Shown: piece by piece, positions 1 through 5,644 of the stretch
How the letters are laid out: every line of letters begins with the position of its first letter
Position numbering within the stretch: the first letter of the stretch is position 1
Source: Phycisphaerales bacterium
GTDB lineage: Bacteria; Planctomycetota; Phycisphaerae; Phycisphaerales; SM1A02
DNA length: 6,783 nt
NCBI GenBank assembly: GCA_020427625.1
Contig: JAGQOI010000272.1
Span: forward strand, 1 to 6,783
Direction of reading: 5' to 3'
The notes under the pieces: generated by a model
Told to the model about the DNA's origin: nothing
What the model saw: the letters and a program-made list of their open reading frames with translations, nothing else
Databases searched by the model: none
Position numbers and translations under genes: made by a program

Positions 1-1
1 A

Positions 2-172
2 CGAGGCGGCCCGCCGATCGGCGGCGACCCCCGTCCCGGCGTCGGCACGAGTCTCATCACCGGGTTCATCACCACCGAACTCCGGGGACGCTGCGCGCTC
101 CGCTACCCGACGTCCGGCGCCGACCACGAGTTCAGCATCACCCTCGACGCCCCGGGCTCGTTCGACGCCTGA
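2..172 (+). CDS. C-terminal fragment of a probable sensor histidine kinase (ATPase domain)
   Basis: This is the 3' end of a gene that enters from the left edge; 56 codons are visible before a TGA stop. The fragment has a glycine-rich motif, GVGTSLI, about 40 residues before the end, followed by a helix-like stretch, an ELRGRC turn and an alternating hydrophobic end (HEFSITLDAP). This matches the layout of the end of a GHKL ATPase domain in HWE/HisKA_2-type histidine kinases: a G2-box of form GxGxxLI, a helix, an L-GG-like turn, then the final beta strand. In that family this part closes the ATP lid and nucleotide pocket of a kinase that phosphorylates a response regulator. The sensor, the phospho-accepting histidine and the N-box all lie outside the window, so the input and partner are unknown. 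A different GHKL ATPase cannot be excluded. Confidence 0.6.
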   Translation, partial: RGGPPIGGDPRPGVGTSLITGFITTELRGRCALRYPTSGADHEFSITLDAPGSFDA

Positions 173-212
173 TCCCGCCGGACGCCGGGTCGCGTTCGCC
201 CCGGAACGGACA

Positions 213-240
213 CCGCCGGCATCACGGGTGACGCCGGCGG
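213..240. terminator. Perfect-stem hairpin between convergent genes, candidate bidirectional terminator
   Basis: Two 8-bp arms, CCGCCGGC (213-220) and GCCGGCGG (233-240), are exact reverse complements. Inside them TCAC (222-225) pairs with GTGA (228-231) around a 2-nt loop, leaving only one A/C mismatch (221/232). The hairpin lies between the plus-strand kinase end (stop at 170-172) and the minus-strand 77-aa gene (stop at 275-277), where a shared terminator would be expected. Neither strand has a T-run after the stem, so it is not a canonical intrinsic terminator; it may only pause transcription or protect RNA 3' ends. Confidence 0.4.
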
Positions 241-274
241 CTGGTGTGTCGGGGGGGTCGGTGACGCGGGTCGG

Positions 275-508
275 TCAGGCGGCCCGGGGACCGTCCTCGT
301 CATCCTCGAAGTAGCCGAGACAGTTCATGGACCGGGCGAGATCCTCGATCCGCCAGCTCATGTCGTCGACGGCCTGCAGGACGCGCTCGACGTCCACGCC
401 GCGCCGAGGCGGCGGCAGGGGGATGGGGTCACGTCCGTCGGTCGTCGGGAACGGCAGCGTGTCCCGCGACCCGAGCTGCTTGCCCCGCAGATAGCATTGC
501 ATGTTCAT
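275..508 (-). CDS. Small hypothetical protein, 77 aa
   Basis: I do not recognise this protein. The start is supported by AGGAGG (519-524 on the plus-strand numbering) 10 nt ahead of the ATG; a second in-frame ATG two codons later is possible. The N-terminal third has no clear fold and carries a proline-rich stretch (PIPLPPPRRG, about residues 28-37). Residues about 38-66 look like one amphipathic helix (VERVLQAVDDMSWRIEDLARSMNCLGYF), followed by an acidic tail (EDDEDG). There is no signal peptide or membrane segment, so it is probably cytoplasmic. It follows the large coiled-coil gene in the same direction after a 167-bp gap, so readthrough from that gene is possible, although a separate promoter is equally plausible. 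The main support for it being a gene is the ribosome binding site and the well-formed helical segment. Confidence 0.55.
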   Translation of the reverse strand: MNMQCYLRGKQLGSRDTLPFPTTDGRDPIPLPPPRRGVDVERVLQAVDDMSWRIEDLARSMNCLGYFEDDEDGPRAA

Positions 509-518
509 CCCTGGGATC

Positions 519-524
519 CCTCCT
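519..524 (-). promoter_or_regulatory. Shine-Dalgarno AGGAGG of the 77-aa gene
   Basis: On the minus strand this reads AGGAGG, a full anti-16S complement, 10 nt before the ATG at 508. Just upstream (530-546) is a 6-bp hairpin, CCTCGG/CCGAGG with a 5-nt loop, which would sit in the 5' leader and could affect access to the site. Confidence 0.55.
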
Positions 525-675
525 CGTGGCCTCGGTGGTGCCGAGGGGAGTATCGAATGCCATCGGCACGGGACGGGTCGGAGTTGACGGCGAGTCGTGT
601 CCGGCGACCGGTTCGCGGCGGTGCAGCCCGCACGGTTTCACCAGTCGGACCGTCCGGATGCGTCTTACCGGCCGG

Positions 676-3135
676 TCACACGTCGTCGATGGTCACGGGA
701 ACCGGCACCTCGTCGAACACCCGCTTCGCCTTCGAGAGCCGCGCGTAGAAGATGAGCACGAGCAGCAGGCACGCCCCGAACGAGCCGCCGAAGATCATGC
801 CGGCGTATTCGAGTCGGCGGTCCGACGAGGTCGACGGGTCCATCGAGGCGTAGCGGATGCGTCCGCCCTCCTCGCGCTCGCCCACGACGACGGTCCTCGC
901 CCGGGCGCGATGGGTCGTCGCCTGCCGACTCGCCTCCGCGGCGATCGTCGTCGCGATCGTGTCGAGCACCGCGATCGTCGTATCCGGCTTCGTGCCCGCG
1001 AGCACGATGACGAGGTCGTCGCCGTCCTCCGACACCGTCAGGCGGTCGCGGACCAGGGCGCCGACCGCGGCCGGCGACGCGAAGTCGACGAGCTGCCGAT
1101 CGGCCATCCGCTTCGCAAGGGTCTTCTGGAACGGCTCGCTGTAGACGAGCTCCCGGTTCAACTGCTGCCACGCGGCGATCTCCTCATCGCTGAGCGACAG
1201 TTCCGACTTCGTCTTCGCCTTCACGGAGACGGACGCCGAACGCTCGGCGGGAAAGAACCGATCGGCGGCGAACCAGCTCCCGGCGGCGAAGACGGCGGCC
1301 ATGATGATGATCTGGAACAAGGTCGACACCGCCCGCCCGCGGGCCCAGCGCCGGATCATGGACTTCTCCGACGCCGCGAGTCCCAACTGGGCCTCGGCGA
1401 GCGACTGGCGCTGCTGCTGGAGTTCCCGGAGCTGACGCGAGCGGAGTTCGTAGTCGACCTCGCCGCCCCCCGCCGGCTGACGCTCGCGCATGAGCTCGCG
1501 GACCCGGCGCAGACGCGCCTTGCGCGTCTGCAACTGCTGGGCCGCCGTCTTGATCCGACGCGCCGTCTCCCGCAACTCGATCACGTTCGGACCGACGCCC
1601 GCCTGCGACGCCCGCAGCTCCTCGCGGGCGTGTGCGAGCGCGGCCGTCAGTTCGGCGACCTGCGAACGCAGCGAGTCGAGCTCGGCCTGCACCGCGCGCC
1701 CGGGACCGCCGGTGCCCGACGACGCCTCCGACAGCGCGGCCCGCACCGTCGCGAGTTCACCTTCCAACTCCGCGATCCGAGATCGCATCGCGACCTCCGC
1801 CTCGCCGTCCGATCCGGCGGACGCCGCGGCCGTCGCCTGCTCGGCCTGCATCGCCTCGATCTTCTGCTCGAGCACCCGGATCGCGAGGGCCGCCTCGGAC
1901 TCCTGGCCTTCGAGCTGCTCGCGCAGGGAGGCGAGCTCGGCATCCTTCGCGGCATGGTCCGGCGACGAGGCGCCCGCCGCCCGTGCCGCCGCGAGCTGTT
2001 CGCGCAGACGATCCATTTCGTGCGTCTGCGCCAGGACCGTGGCCGCGGCCGCGACGCCCTGCTCCAGCGACGCACTCTGCGCTTCGACCGCGGCCGAGAG
2101 CTCGGTGAGCTTCTGCGCCGCCATCTCGAGGTTCCGCTTGTGCCGCGCGATCTCCTCATCGCGCTGCGCGAGACCGCGTTCGTGCGCCGCGATCGTCTCG
2201 CGGGCGTCGTCGAGGATCTGTTCGTGTTCGGCGCGGCTCTCCTCGAGGGTGGCCAGTCGGGCGTCGCGCTCCTCGATCGTCTCGTCCCGTTCACGGAGGG
2301 TCTCGGTCTGCGCCGCGAGCGTCTCGGCCTGTTCGGCGAGGCGCGCCTCGTGGGCGGCCAGACGTTCGCGGTGTTCGGCGATCTCGGCCTCGTGGGCGGC
2401 GGTCTGCGCGTCGAGTTCGCGCCGGGCCGCGTCGGCCTGCTGCCGGGCGTCGGCGAGCTTCGCGTCGAGTTCGCGGCACGTCCGGTCGAGGGTGTCGAGC
2501 GCGTCCTGCTGTGCCGCGGCATTCCGGGCGGACTCATCGAGTTGGGTCGCGAGCGATTCGGCGCGTCGTTCGGCGTCGTCGAGACGTTGGGTGAGGGCGT
2601 CGAACTCGCCGACGGCGTGCCGCGCCTGGTCGACGATGGCCGCATCGGCGGCTCGTTGTTCGTCGAGCGCGCGTCGGGCGTCGTCGAGTTCGGCTCGGGC
2701 TCGTTCGACGGCGTGGGACTGGTCGTCGAGTTCGTGTCGGCGCTGCTCGATGGCGGCGATCTCGTCGCGGAGGAGGGCCTTGCGTTCGTTGAACTGTTCC
2801 TGGGCGGCGACGAAGTGCAGACGCTTCTTCTCGAAGTCGTCGATCTCGAAGTGCAGCGATTCCTGCTGGTCCTGGACGGCCTGCCGGGCCTCGGCGATGG
2901 ACGCCTCGGCGGCTTCGACCGCGATCTGGCGCTGGGCGAGGGACGCGAACTCCTCGGTCTGGCTCGTCTGGGCGGACCGGATCCGCTGGAGCTTCGCCTC
3001 GACGTCCGAGATGATGTCGAGCACCCGGTCCGGATCGGCGAGCGACGGCGTCGCGGGCGGCGGGTTCGACGGCTCGCGATCGGTCGCGGCGGGTTCGACG
3101 GTCGAATCGGTTCGGTTCGCGTGGGGGTCGTGCAT
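676..3135 (-). CDS. Large coiled-coil membrane protein with a Wzz-like (polysaccharide co-polymerase) C-terminal layout, 819 aa
   Basis: Domain order: a short, low-complexity N-terminus (residues 1-32); about 550 residues rich in Glu, Ala, Arg, Gln and Leu with heptad spacing, typical of a long coiled coil (about 34-590); a basic stretch (RRWARGR, 595-601); TM helix 1 (about 602-622); an extracytoplasmic domain of roughly 150 residues (about 624-773); TM helix 2 (about 777-797); and a short basic tail (ARLSKAKR, then acidic to the end). Positive charges at the cytoplasmic sides predict both ends inside. The domain between the helices includes YSEPFQKTLAKRM, a SPAAVGALVRDRLTVS segment and a strand-helix of form DDLVIVLAG-KPDTTIAVLDTIATTIA. 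This resembles the Wzz chain-length/co-polymerase pattern, in which a 'LRxxLxVs...l.I.v...dP..A..i.N.i' block follows a 'se.v' helix. The ATG has GGAGAG about 8 nt upstream. No kinase or enzymatic motif is visible. The role is inferred only: an envelope scaffold or polysaccharide export/length factor. The alternative is a structural coiled-coil membrane protein unrelated to Wzz. Confidence 0.85.
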   Translation of the reverse strand: MHDPHANRTDSTVEPAATDREPSNPPPATPSLADPDRVLDIISDVEAKLQRIRSAQTSQTEEFASLAQRQIAVEAAEASIAEARQAVQDQQESLHFEIDDFEKKRLHFVAAQEQFNERKALLRDEIAAIEQRRHELDDQSHAVERARAELDDARRALDEQRAADAAIVDQARHAVGEFDALTQRLDDAERRAESLATQLDESARNAAAQQDALDTLDRTCRELDAKLADARQQADAARRELDAQTAAHEAEIAEHRERLAAHEARLAEQAETLAAQTETLRERDETIEERDARLATLEESRAEHEQILDDARETIAAHERGLAQRDEEIARHKRNLEMAAQKLTELSAAVEAQSASLEQGVAAAATVLAQTHEMDRLREQLAAARAAGASSPDHAAKDAELASLREQLEGQESEAALAIRVLEQKIEAMQAEQATAAASAGSDGEAEVAMRSRIAELEGELATVRAALSEASSGTGGPGRAVQAELDSLRSQVAELTAALAHAREELRASQAGVGPNVIELRETARRIKTAAQQLQTRKARLRRVRELMRERQPAGGGEVDYELRSRQLRELQQQRQSLAEAQLGLAASEKSMIRRWARGRAVSTLFQIIIMAAVFAAGSWFAADRFFPAERSASVSVKAKTKSELSLSDEEIAAWQQLNRELVYSEPFQKTLAKRMADRQLVDFASPAAVGALVRDRLTVSEDGDDLVIVLAGTKPDTTIAVLDTIATTIAAEASRQATTHRARARTVVVGEREEGGRIRYASMDPSTSSDRRLEYAGMIFGGSFGACLLLVLIFYARLSKAKRVFDEVPVPVTIDDV

Positions 3136-3169
3136 GGGGATCGCTCTCCGACGAGTCGGGGTGTCTCGT

Positions 3170-3180
3170 GGGTATCGACC
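3170..3180 (-). promoter_or_regulatory. Candidate -10 region of the coiled-coil gene (GTCGATACCC)
   Basis: The minus strand reads GTCGATACCC about 35 nt before the ATG at 3135. A near-identical block, TTCGATACTC, occurs about 41 nt before the 77-aa gene (plus-strand 549-558). The GATACC/GATACT hexamers are partial matches to TATAAT. No convincing -35 is seen for either, so this is a weak call based on the shared motif and position. Confidence 0.25.
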
Positions 3181-3259
3181 GGCGACGGGCGCGGCTCCAG
3201 CGCCACGTCCGCGAACCGCGGAAGGCGCGCCGATCTGTGCCGCCGGGCCGTCCGTTGCC

Positions 3260-3265
3260 TACGAT
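3260..3265 (+). promoter_or_regulatory. Candidate -10 element (TACGAT) of mqnE
   Basis: TACGAT matches the TAnnAT core of a sigma-70 -10 box. It is followed by 7 nt and then the ATG at 3273, so transcription would start at or next to that A. No purine-rich ribosome binding site lies between 3241 and 3272. A -35 match is not obvious. Together this is compatible with a leaderless mqnE transcript, but the evidence is positional. Confidence 0.35.
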
Positions 3266-3272
3266 GTGTCCC

Positions 3273-4625
3273 ATGACTCCCGTGCTTGACGCCTCGCCGT
3301 CCGAGAAGACCGCCGCGCCGTTCCCGGCTCTTGCCGGCGCGGATCCCGCGCTCGCGCCCGTCGTCGACAAGGTCCTCGCCGGCATCCGTCTGACGCGGGA
3401 CGACGGGCTGGTCCTGTTCGAGTCACCCGACGTCTGGACGATCTGCCGGCTGGCGGACCTCGTCCGCCGGCGTCTGCACGGCGACGTCGCGTACTACAAC
3501 ATCAACCGGCACGTCAACTACAGCAACGTCTGCGCGCTGTCGTGCAAGTTCTGTGCGTTCTTCCGCAAGAAGGACGAGGACGGCGCGTACGAGATGAGCG
3601 TCGACGACATCGTCGCCGATGCGACCCGGGCTGCCGCGGCCGGCGCGACGGAACTCCACATCGTCGGCGGCCTGCATCCCTGGCTCAAGTTCGACTATTA
3701 CACGGACATGCTGCGGGCGATCCGTGAGGCCGCGCCGAACCTGCACATCAAGGCGTTCACCGCCGTCGAGATCGTGCACCTCGCCCGCCTCAGCGGACGC
3801 TGGAAGCAGCGGTACGAGGGCATCCTCGCGGTGCTTCGCGACCTGAAGGACGCCGGGCTGGGGTCGCTCCCGGGCGGCGGCGCGGAGGTCTTCGACGATC
3901 GCGTCCACGACGAGGCGTACAAGGGCAAGATCCGGTCCGACGAGTGGCTCGACGTCCACCGGGCCGCCCACGAACTCGGCCTCAACTCGAACGCGACCAT
4001 GCTCTACGGGCACATCGAGCAGCGGGCCGAGCGGCTCCACCACATGATGCTCCTCCGCGAACAGCAGGATCGCACCCTCGGCGCCTGGGCGGCGGCACAG
4101 GGCATCACGCCGCAGGCGCAGCCGACCTCGGGCGGCACCGACGCGCCGGCCATCGTCCTCACCGGACCGGACGAGGCGTATCCCGGCGCGCGACTGCCCA
4201 TGCCCGGCGCCTCGGCGACCGGCTACTTCCAGACGATCATCCCGCTCCCGTTCTTCCCCGACGACAGCGAACTCGAAGCCCTGCCCGCGCCGACCGGGCT
4301 GGAGAACCTGCGGACGCTCGCCGTCGCGCGGCTCATGCTCGACAACTTTCCGCACGTGAAGGCGTTCTGGATCATGCAGACGCTGGAGATGGCGCAGTTC
4401 ATGCTCCAGAACGGCGCCGACGACATCGACGGCACGGTCGTCTGGTACGACATCACCAAGGTCGGCGGGGCGTCCACCCACCAGGAGACCACCGTGTGGG
4501 ACCTCCAGCGCGCCATCCGCGAGGCCGGCTTCCGTCCCGTGGAGCGGGACACGCTGTACCGGCCGATCGAGCGCGTTGACGGCAGCACCTGGCGCGTCGT
4601 CGCCGATTCGTCCGTCACCGCCTGA
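3273..4625 (+). CDS. mqnE: Aminofutalosine synthase MqnE (radical SAM), menaquinone biosynthesis
   Basis: MqnE catalyses the radical-SAM addition of the 5'-deoxyadenosyl radical to 3-[(1-carboxyvinyl)oxy]benzoate, giving aminofutalosine, the second step of the cytoplasmic futalosine route to menaquinone. The 4Fe-4S/SAM motif CALSCKFC supplies cysteines 87, 91 and 94 (CX3CX2C), after the NINRHVNYSN segment. Other MqnE hallmarks are HIVGGLHPWL, an ALKAFTA-like HIKAFTAVEI, the GLGSLPGGGAEVF block, TMLYGHIE, FQTIIPLPFFP, LDNFPHVKAFWIM, GADDIDGTV and a C-terminal PVERDTLY. The last two separate it from MqnC. The length is 450 aa against roughly 360-400 for typical members. The excess is an N-terminal lead of about 40 residues and a roughly 48-residue Ala/Pro/Gly-rich insertion (269-316) after LREQQDRT. 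The start at 3273 is preferred; an in-frame ATG at 3264 is possible, and the frame stays open further upstream without supporting signals. No other mqn genes are visible. Confidence 0.93.
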   Translation: MTPVLDASPSEKTAAPFPALAGADPALAPVVDKVLAGIRLTRDDGLVLFESPDVWTICRLADLVRRRLHGDVAYYNINRHVNYSNVCALSCKFCAFFRKKDEDGAYEMSVDDIVADATRAAAAGATELHIVGGLHPWLKFDYYTDMLRAIREAAPNLHIKAFTAVEIVHLARLSGRWKQRYEGILAVLRDLKDAGLGSLPGGGAEVFDDRVHDEAYKGKIRSDEWLDVHRAAHELGLNSNATMLYGHIEQRAERLHHMMLLREQQDRTLGAWAAAQGITPQAQPTSGGTDAPAIVLTGPDEAYPGARLPMPGASATGYFQTIIPLPFFPDDSELEALPAPTGLENLRTLAVARLMLDNFPHVKAFWIMQTLEMAQFMLQNGADDIDGTVVWYDITKVGGASTHQETTVWDLQRAIREAGFRPVERDTLYRPIERVDGSTWRVVADSSVTA

Positions 4626-4629
4626 TCAC

Positions 4630-5307
4630 TCAGCCGCAGACCCCCCAGGACGAGAGCAGGATCGCCAGGTCTTCGCTGTCGACGCTCCCGCTGCCGTCGG
4701 CGTCGGTCGAGCATCCGTCTCCGGACCCGGCCGTGCCCCAGTCGCCGAGCAGCGTCGCGAGGTCCGTCGCACCGACGACGCCGTCGCCGTCGAGGTCGGG
4801 GCACGTGCACGACTCGACGAAGGTGAGCGTGAGGATGTAGTCGTTGTCCGTGCCGCACGGCCAGCCGTCGAAGCCGTCGGTCGCGGCGTAGGCGCCGTAG
4901 GTGCCGGGATCGAGCGTGATGCGGGCGGGCGTCGAGTCGCCGCAGGTGGAATGACCGACGGCGAGCACGGGGAACTGGCAGAGACTCGGATCGCCCGTGA
5001 TGAGGACGAGGCCGTCGAAGTCGGCGACGAGCGACGCCGTGAGCGTGCCCCGTGTCGTGACGACGACGGGGTAGAGATCGATGTCGCGGGTGCCGTCGCT
5101 GGCCCATCCGGTGGCGCACACGACGGCGTCGGTCGGGATGGACATCGAGGGTCGGGCGCAGGTGTCCTGATCGTCGCCGCAGGGTTCGGGCGCGATGATG
5201 GCGTCGGGCGGGCACTCGACCGGGCAGGGTCCGGCGACGCTCGCGGCCGCGACGGTCGCGACGAGCCACGCGACGGTGACGATTCGATGAGGTGCCGCCG
5301 TGTTCAT
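4630..5307 (-). CDS. Secreted protein with PPC-like domain and C-terminal GC-type dockerin/EF-hand repeats, 225 aa
   Basis: The N-terminus MNTAAPHR followed by a hydrophobic stretch (IVTVAWLVATVAAASVA) and then GP reads as a signal peptide with cleavage after an SVA motif, which fixes this start even though the frame stays open far upstream. The mature middle (about residues 60-165) has DIDLYPVVVTT, ADFDGLVLITG, ITLDPGTYGAYAATDGFDG and DNDYILTLTF. This order resembles bacterial pre-peptidase C-terminal (PPC) beta-sandwich domains, and it carries several cysteines that could form disulfides. The C-terminus has two calcium-loop repeats: DLDGDGVVGATD (171-182, ligands D171, D173, D175, D182) and DADGSGSVDSED (202-213), each followed by an LATLLGDWG-type helix and bracketed by cysteines (C167, C169, C199, C224). 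Such tails occur on many exported planctomycete proteins and are thought to be sorting or anchoring signals; that role is inferred. No catalytic motif is visible. No clear ribosome binding site precedes the ATG. Confidence 0.85.
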   Translation of the reverse strand: MNTAAPHRIVTVAWLVATVAAASVAGPCPVECPPDAIIAPEPCGDDQDTCARPSMSIPTDAVVCATGWASDGTRDIDLYPVVVTTRGTLTASLVADFDGLVLITGDPSLCQFPVLAVGHSTCGDSTPARITLDPGTYGAYAATDGFDGWPCGTDNDYILTLTFVESCTCPDLDGDGVVGATDLATLLGDWGTAGSGDGCSTDADGSGSVDSEDLAILLSSWGVCG

Positions 5308-5312
5308 GTGTT

Positions 5313-5373
5313 CAGTGTGGCACCGTGATGCGGGGTCGTCCACGGCGAAGACGCGGATCGGGCTGCCACACTG
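5313..5373. repeat. 10-bp perfect inverted repeat (CAGTGTGGCA ... TGCCACACTG)
   Basis: CAGTGTGGCA (5313-5322) and TGCCACACTG (5364-5373) are exact reverse complements separated by 41 bp. The right copy is also part of a local palindrome, TGCCA-CAC-TGGCA (5364-5376). The left copy lies about 6 nt upstream of the dockerin-protein start. The spacing is near four helical turns, so a paired operator is possible; a long-range RNA stem in the leader is the alternative. Confidence 0.45.
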
Positions 5374-5444
5374 GCAGGCGGGGGGATCGGGCCGAGGCGC
5401 TCGTGGCAGGGATATCGGTCGCCGGGCCCGCCGGTGATCGGCTC

Positions 5445-5450
5445 TAACAT
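5445..5450 (+). promoter_or_regulatory. Candidate -10 element (TAACAT) for the groEL transcript
   Basis: TAACAT fits the TAnnAT core and is in a comparatively AT-rich patch (CTCTAACATCATG) of an otherwise very GC-rich region. A start about 7 nt downstream would give a groEL leader of roughly 190 nt containing the short ORFs. There is no good -35 at 16-18 bp. A rival candidate nearer to groEL is TTGACC at 5577-5582, but it has no good -10 partner. Confidence 0.3.
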
Positions 5451-5528
5451 CATGCAGGATAGAGAGTTCGCGTGATGTCGCCCTCATGTCGGAAGTGGCG
5501 CGGGGTTTGATGAAGAGAGGAGGTCGCC

Positions 5529-5612
5529 ATGCCGCGCGGTGGGTCTGCGGGCGAGGCGACGGTGCATCGATCCATCTTGACCCGTCCGGACCGATCGGGC
5601 GGGATGCCATGA
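5529..5612 (+). CDS. Possible 27-aa leader ORF upstream of groEL
   Basis: ATG at 5529 follows AGGAGG (5518-5523) with a 5-nt spacer, the strongest ribosome binding site in this region. The ORF encodes a 27-residue, Gly/Arg-rich peptide with no recognisable motif and ends in TGA at 5610-5612. That stop overlaps, as ATGA, an ATG at 5609 in another frame, which runs for seven codons to a TAG at 5630-5632 lying across the groEL AGGAG. A competing reading is a 48-aa ORF from ATG 5486 to the same TAG. Either could be a leader that couples translation to groEL, or chance in a GC-rich region; I cannot tell from one sequence. Confidence 0.3.
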   Translation: MPRGGSAGEATVHRSILTRPDRSGGMP

Positions 5613-5630
5613 AGCCGACCGAACAGAACT

Positions 5631-5635
5631 AGGAG
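5631..5635 (+). promoter_or_regulatory. Shine-Dalgarno AGGAG of groEL
   Basis: AGGAG lies 9 nt before the groEL ATG and confirms the start. It overlaps the TAG stop (5630-5632) of the short upstream frame, so ribosomes ending there would sit directly on the groEL initiation site. Confidence 0.75.
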
Positions 5636-5644
5636 ACGCCCTCG

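Larger units (their letters stand above)
5308..5644. other. Divergent intergenic region between the dockerin protein and groEL
   Basis: This 337-bp stretch separates two divergent genes. It holds a 10-bp inverted repeat near the dockerin gene (5313-5373), a TAnnAT hexamer (5445-5450), overlapping short plus-strand ORFs (5486-5632 and 5529-5612), a TTGACC hexamer (5577-5582) with an 8-bp palindrome, GTCCGGAC, just after it (5584-5591), and the groEL ribosome binding site. I see no groES and no CIRCE heat-shock operator (TTAGCACTC-N9-GAGTGCTAA). Confidence 0.7.

Noticed and set aside
103..303. A 66-codon minus-strand frame across the kinase end and the hairpin
   Set aside because: Pro/Arg-rich product with no ribosome binding site. 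It crosses the hairpin and overlaps the better-supported kinase fragment and 77-aa gene.
667..676. Palindrome ACCGGCCGGT at the end of the coiled-coil gene, as a terminator
   Set aside because: The stem has no loop and no T-run, so it cannot form a standard intrinsic terminator.
3168..3272. N-terminal extension of MqnE to an ATG at 3168
   Set aside because: The added residues are Arg/Pro-rich with no family similarity, no ribosome binding site precedes them, and the region overlaps the divergent promoter area.
526..3276. A 916-codon open frame on the plus strand, opposite the coiled-coil gene
   Set aside because: Its translation is an Arg/Gly/Leu-rich, low-complexity product with no domain. 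The minus-strand frame gives a coherent coiled coil with two membrane helices and a ribosome binding site. Long antisense frames are expected opposite GC-rich genes rich in Glu, Ala and Arg.
1490..3289. A second long plus-strand frame (599 codons) in the same place
   Set aside because: The product is nearly all Ser/Ala/Arg, which is a frame-shadow composition. It has no ribosome binding site and overlaps the start of mqnE.
3423..4481. A 352-codon minus-strand frame opposite mqnE
   Set aside because: It lies entirely within a strongly recognised radical-SAM gene on the other strand, and its product has no recognisable domain.
5308..5610. N-terminal extension of the dockerin protein to an upstream ATG
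   Set aside because: The extension is Arg/Pro-rich and unstructured and would bury the signal peptide. The hydrophobic export signal begins right after the ATG at 5307.
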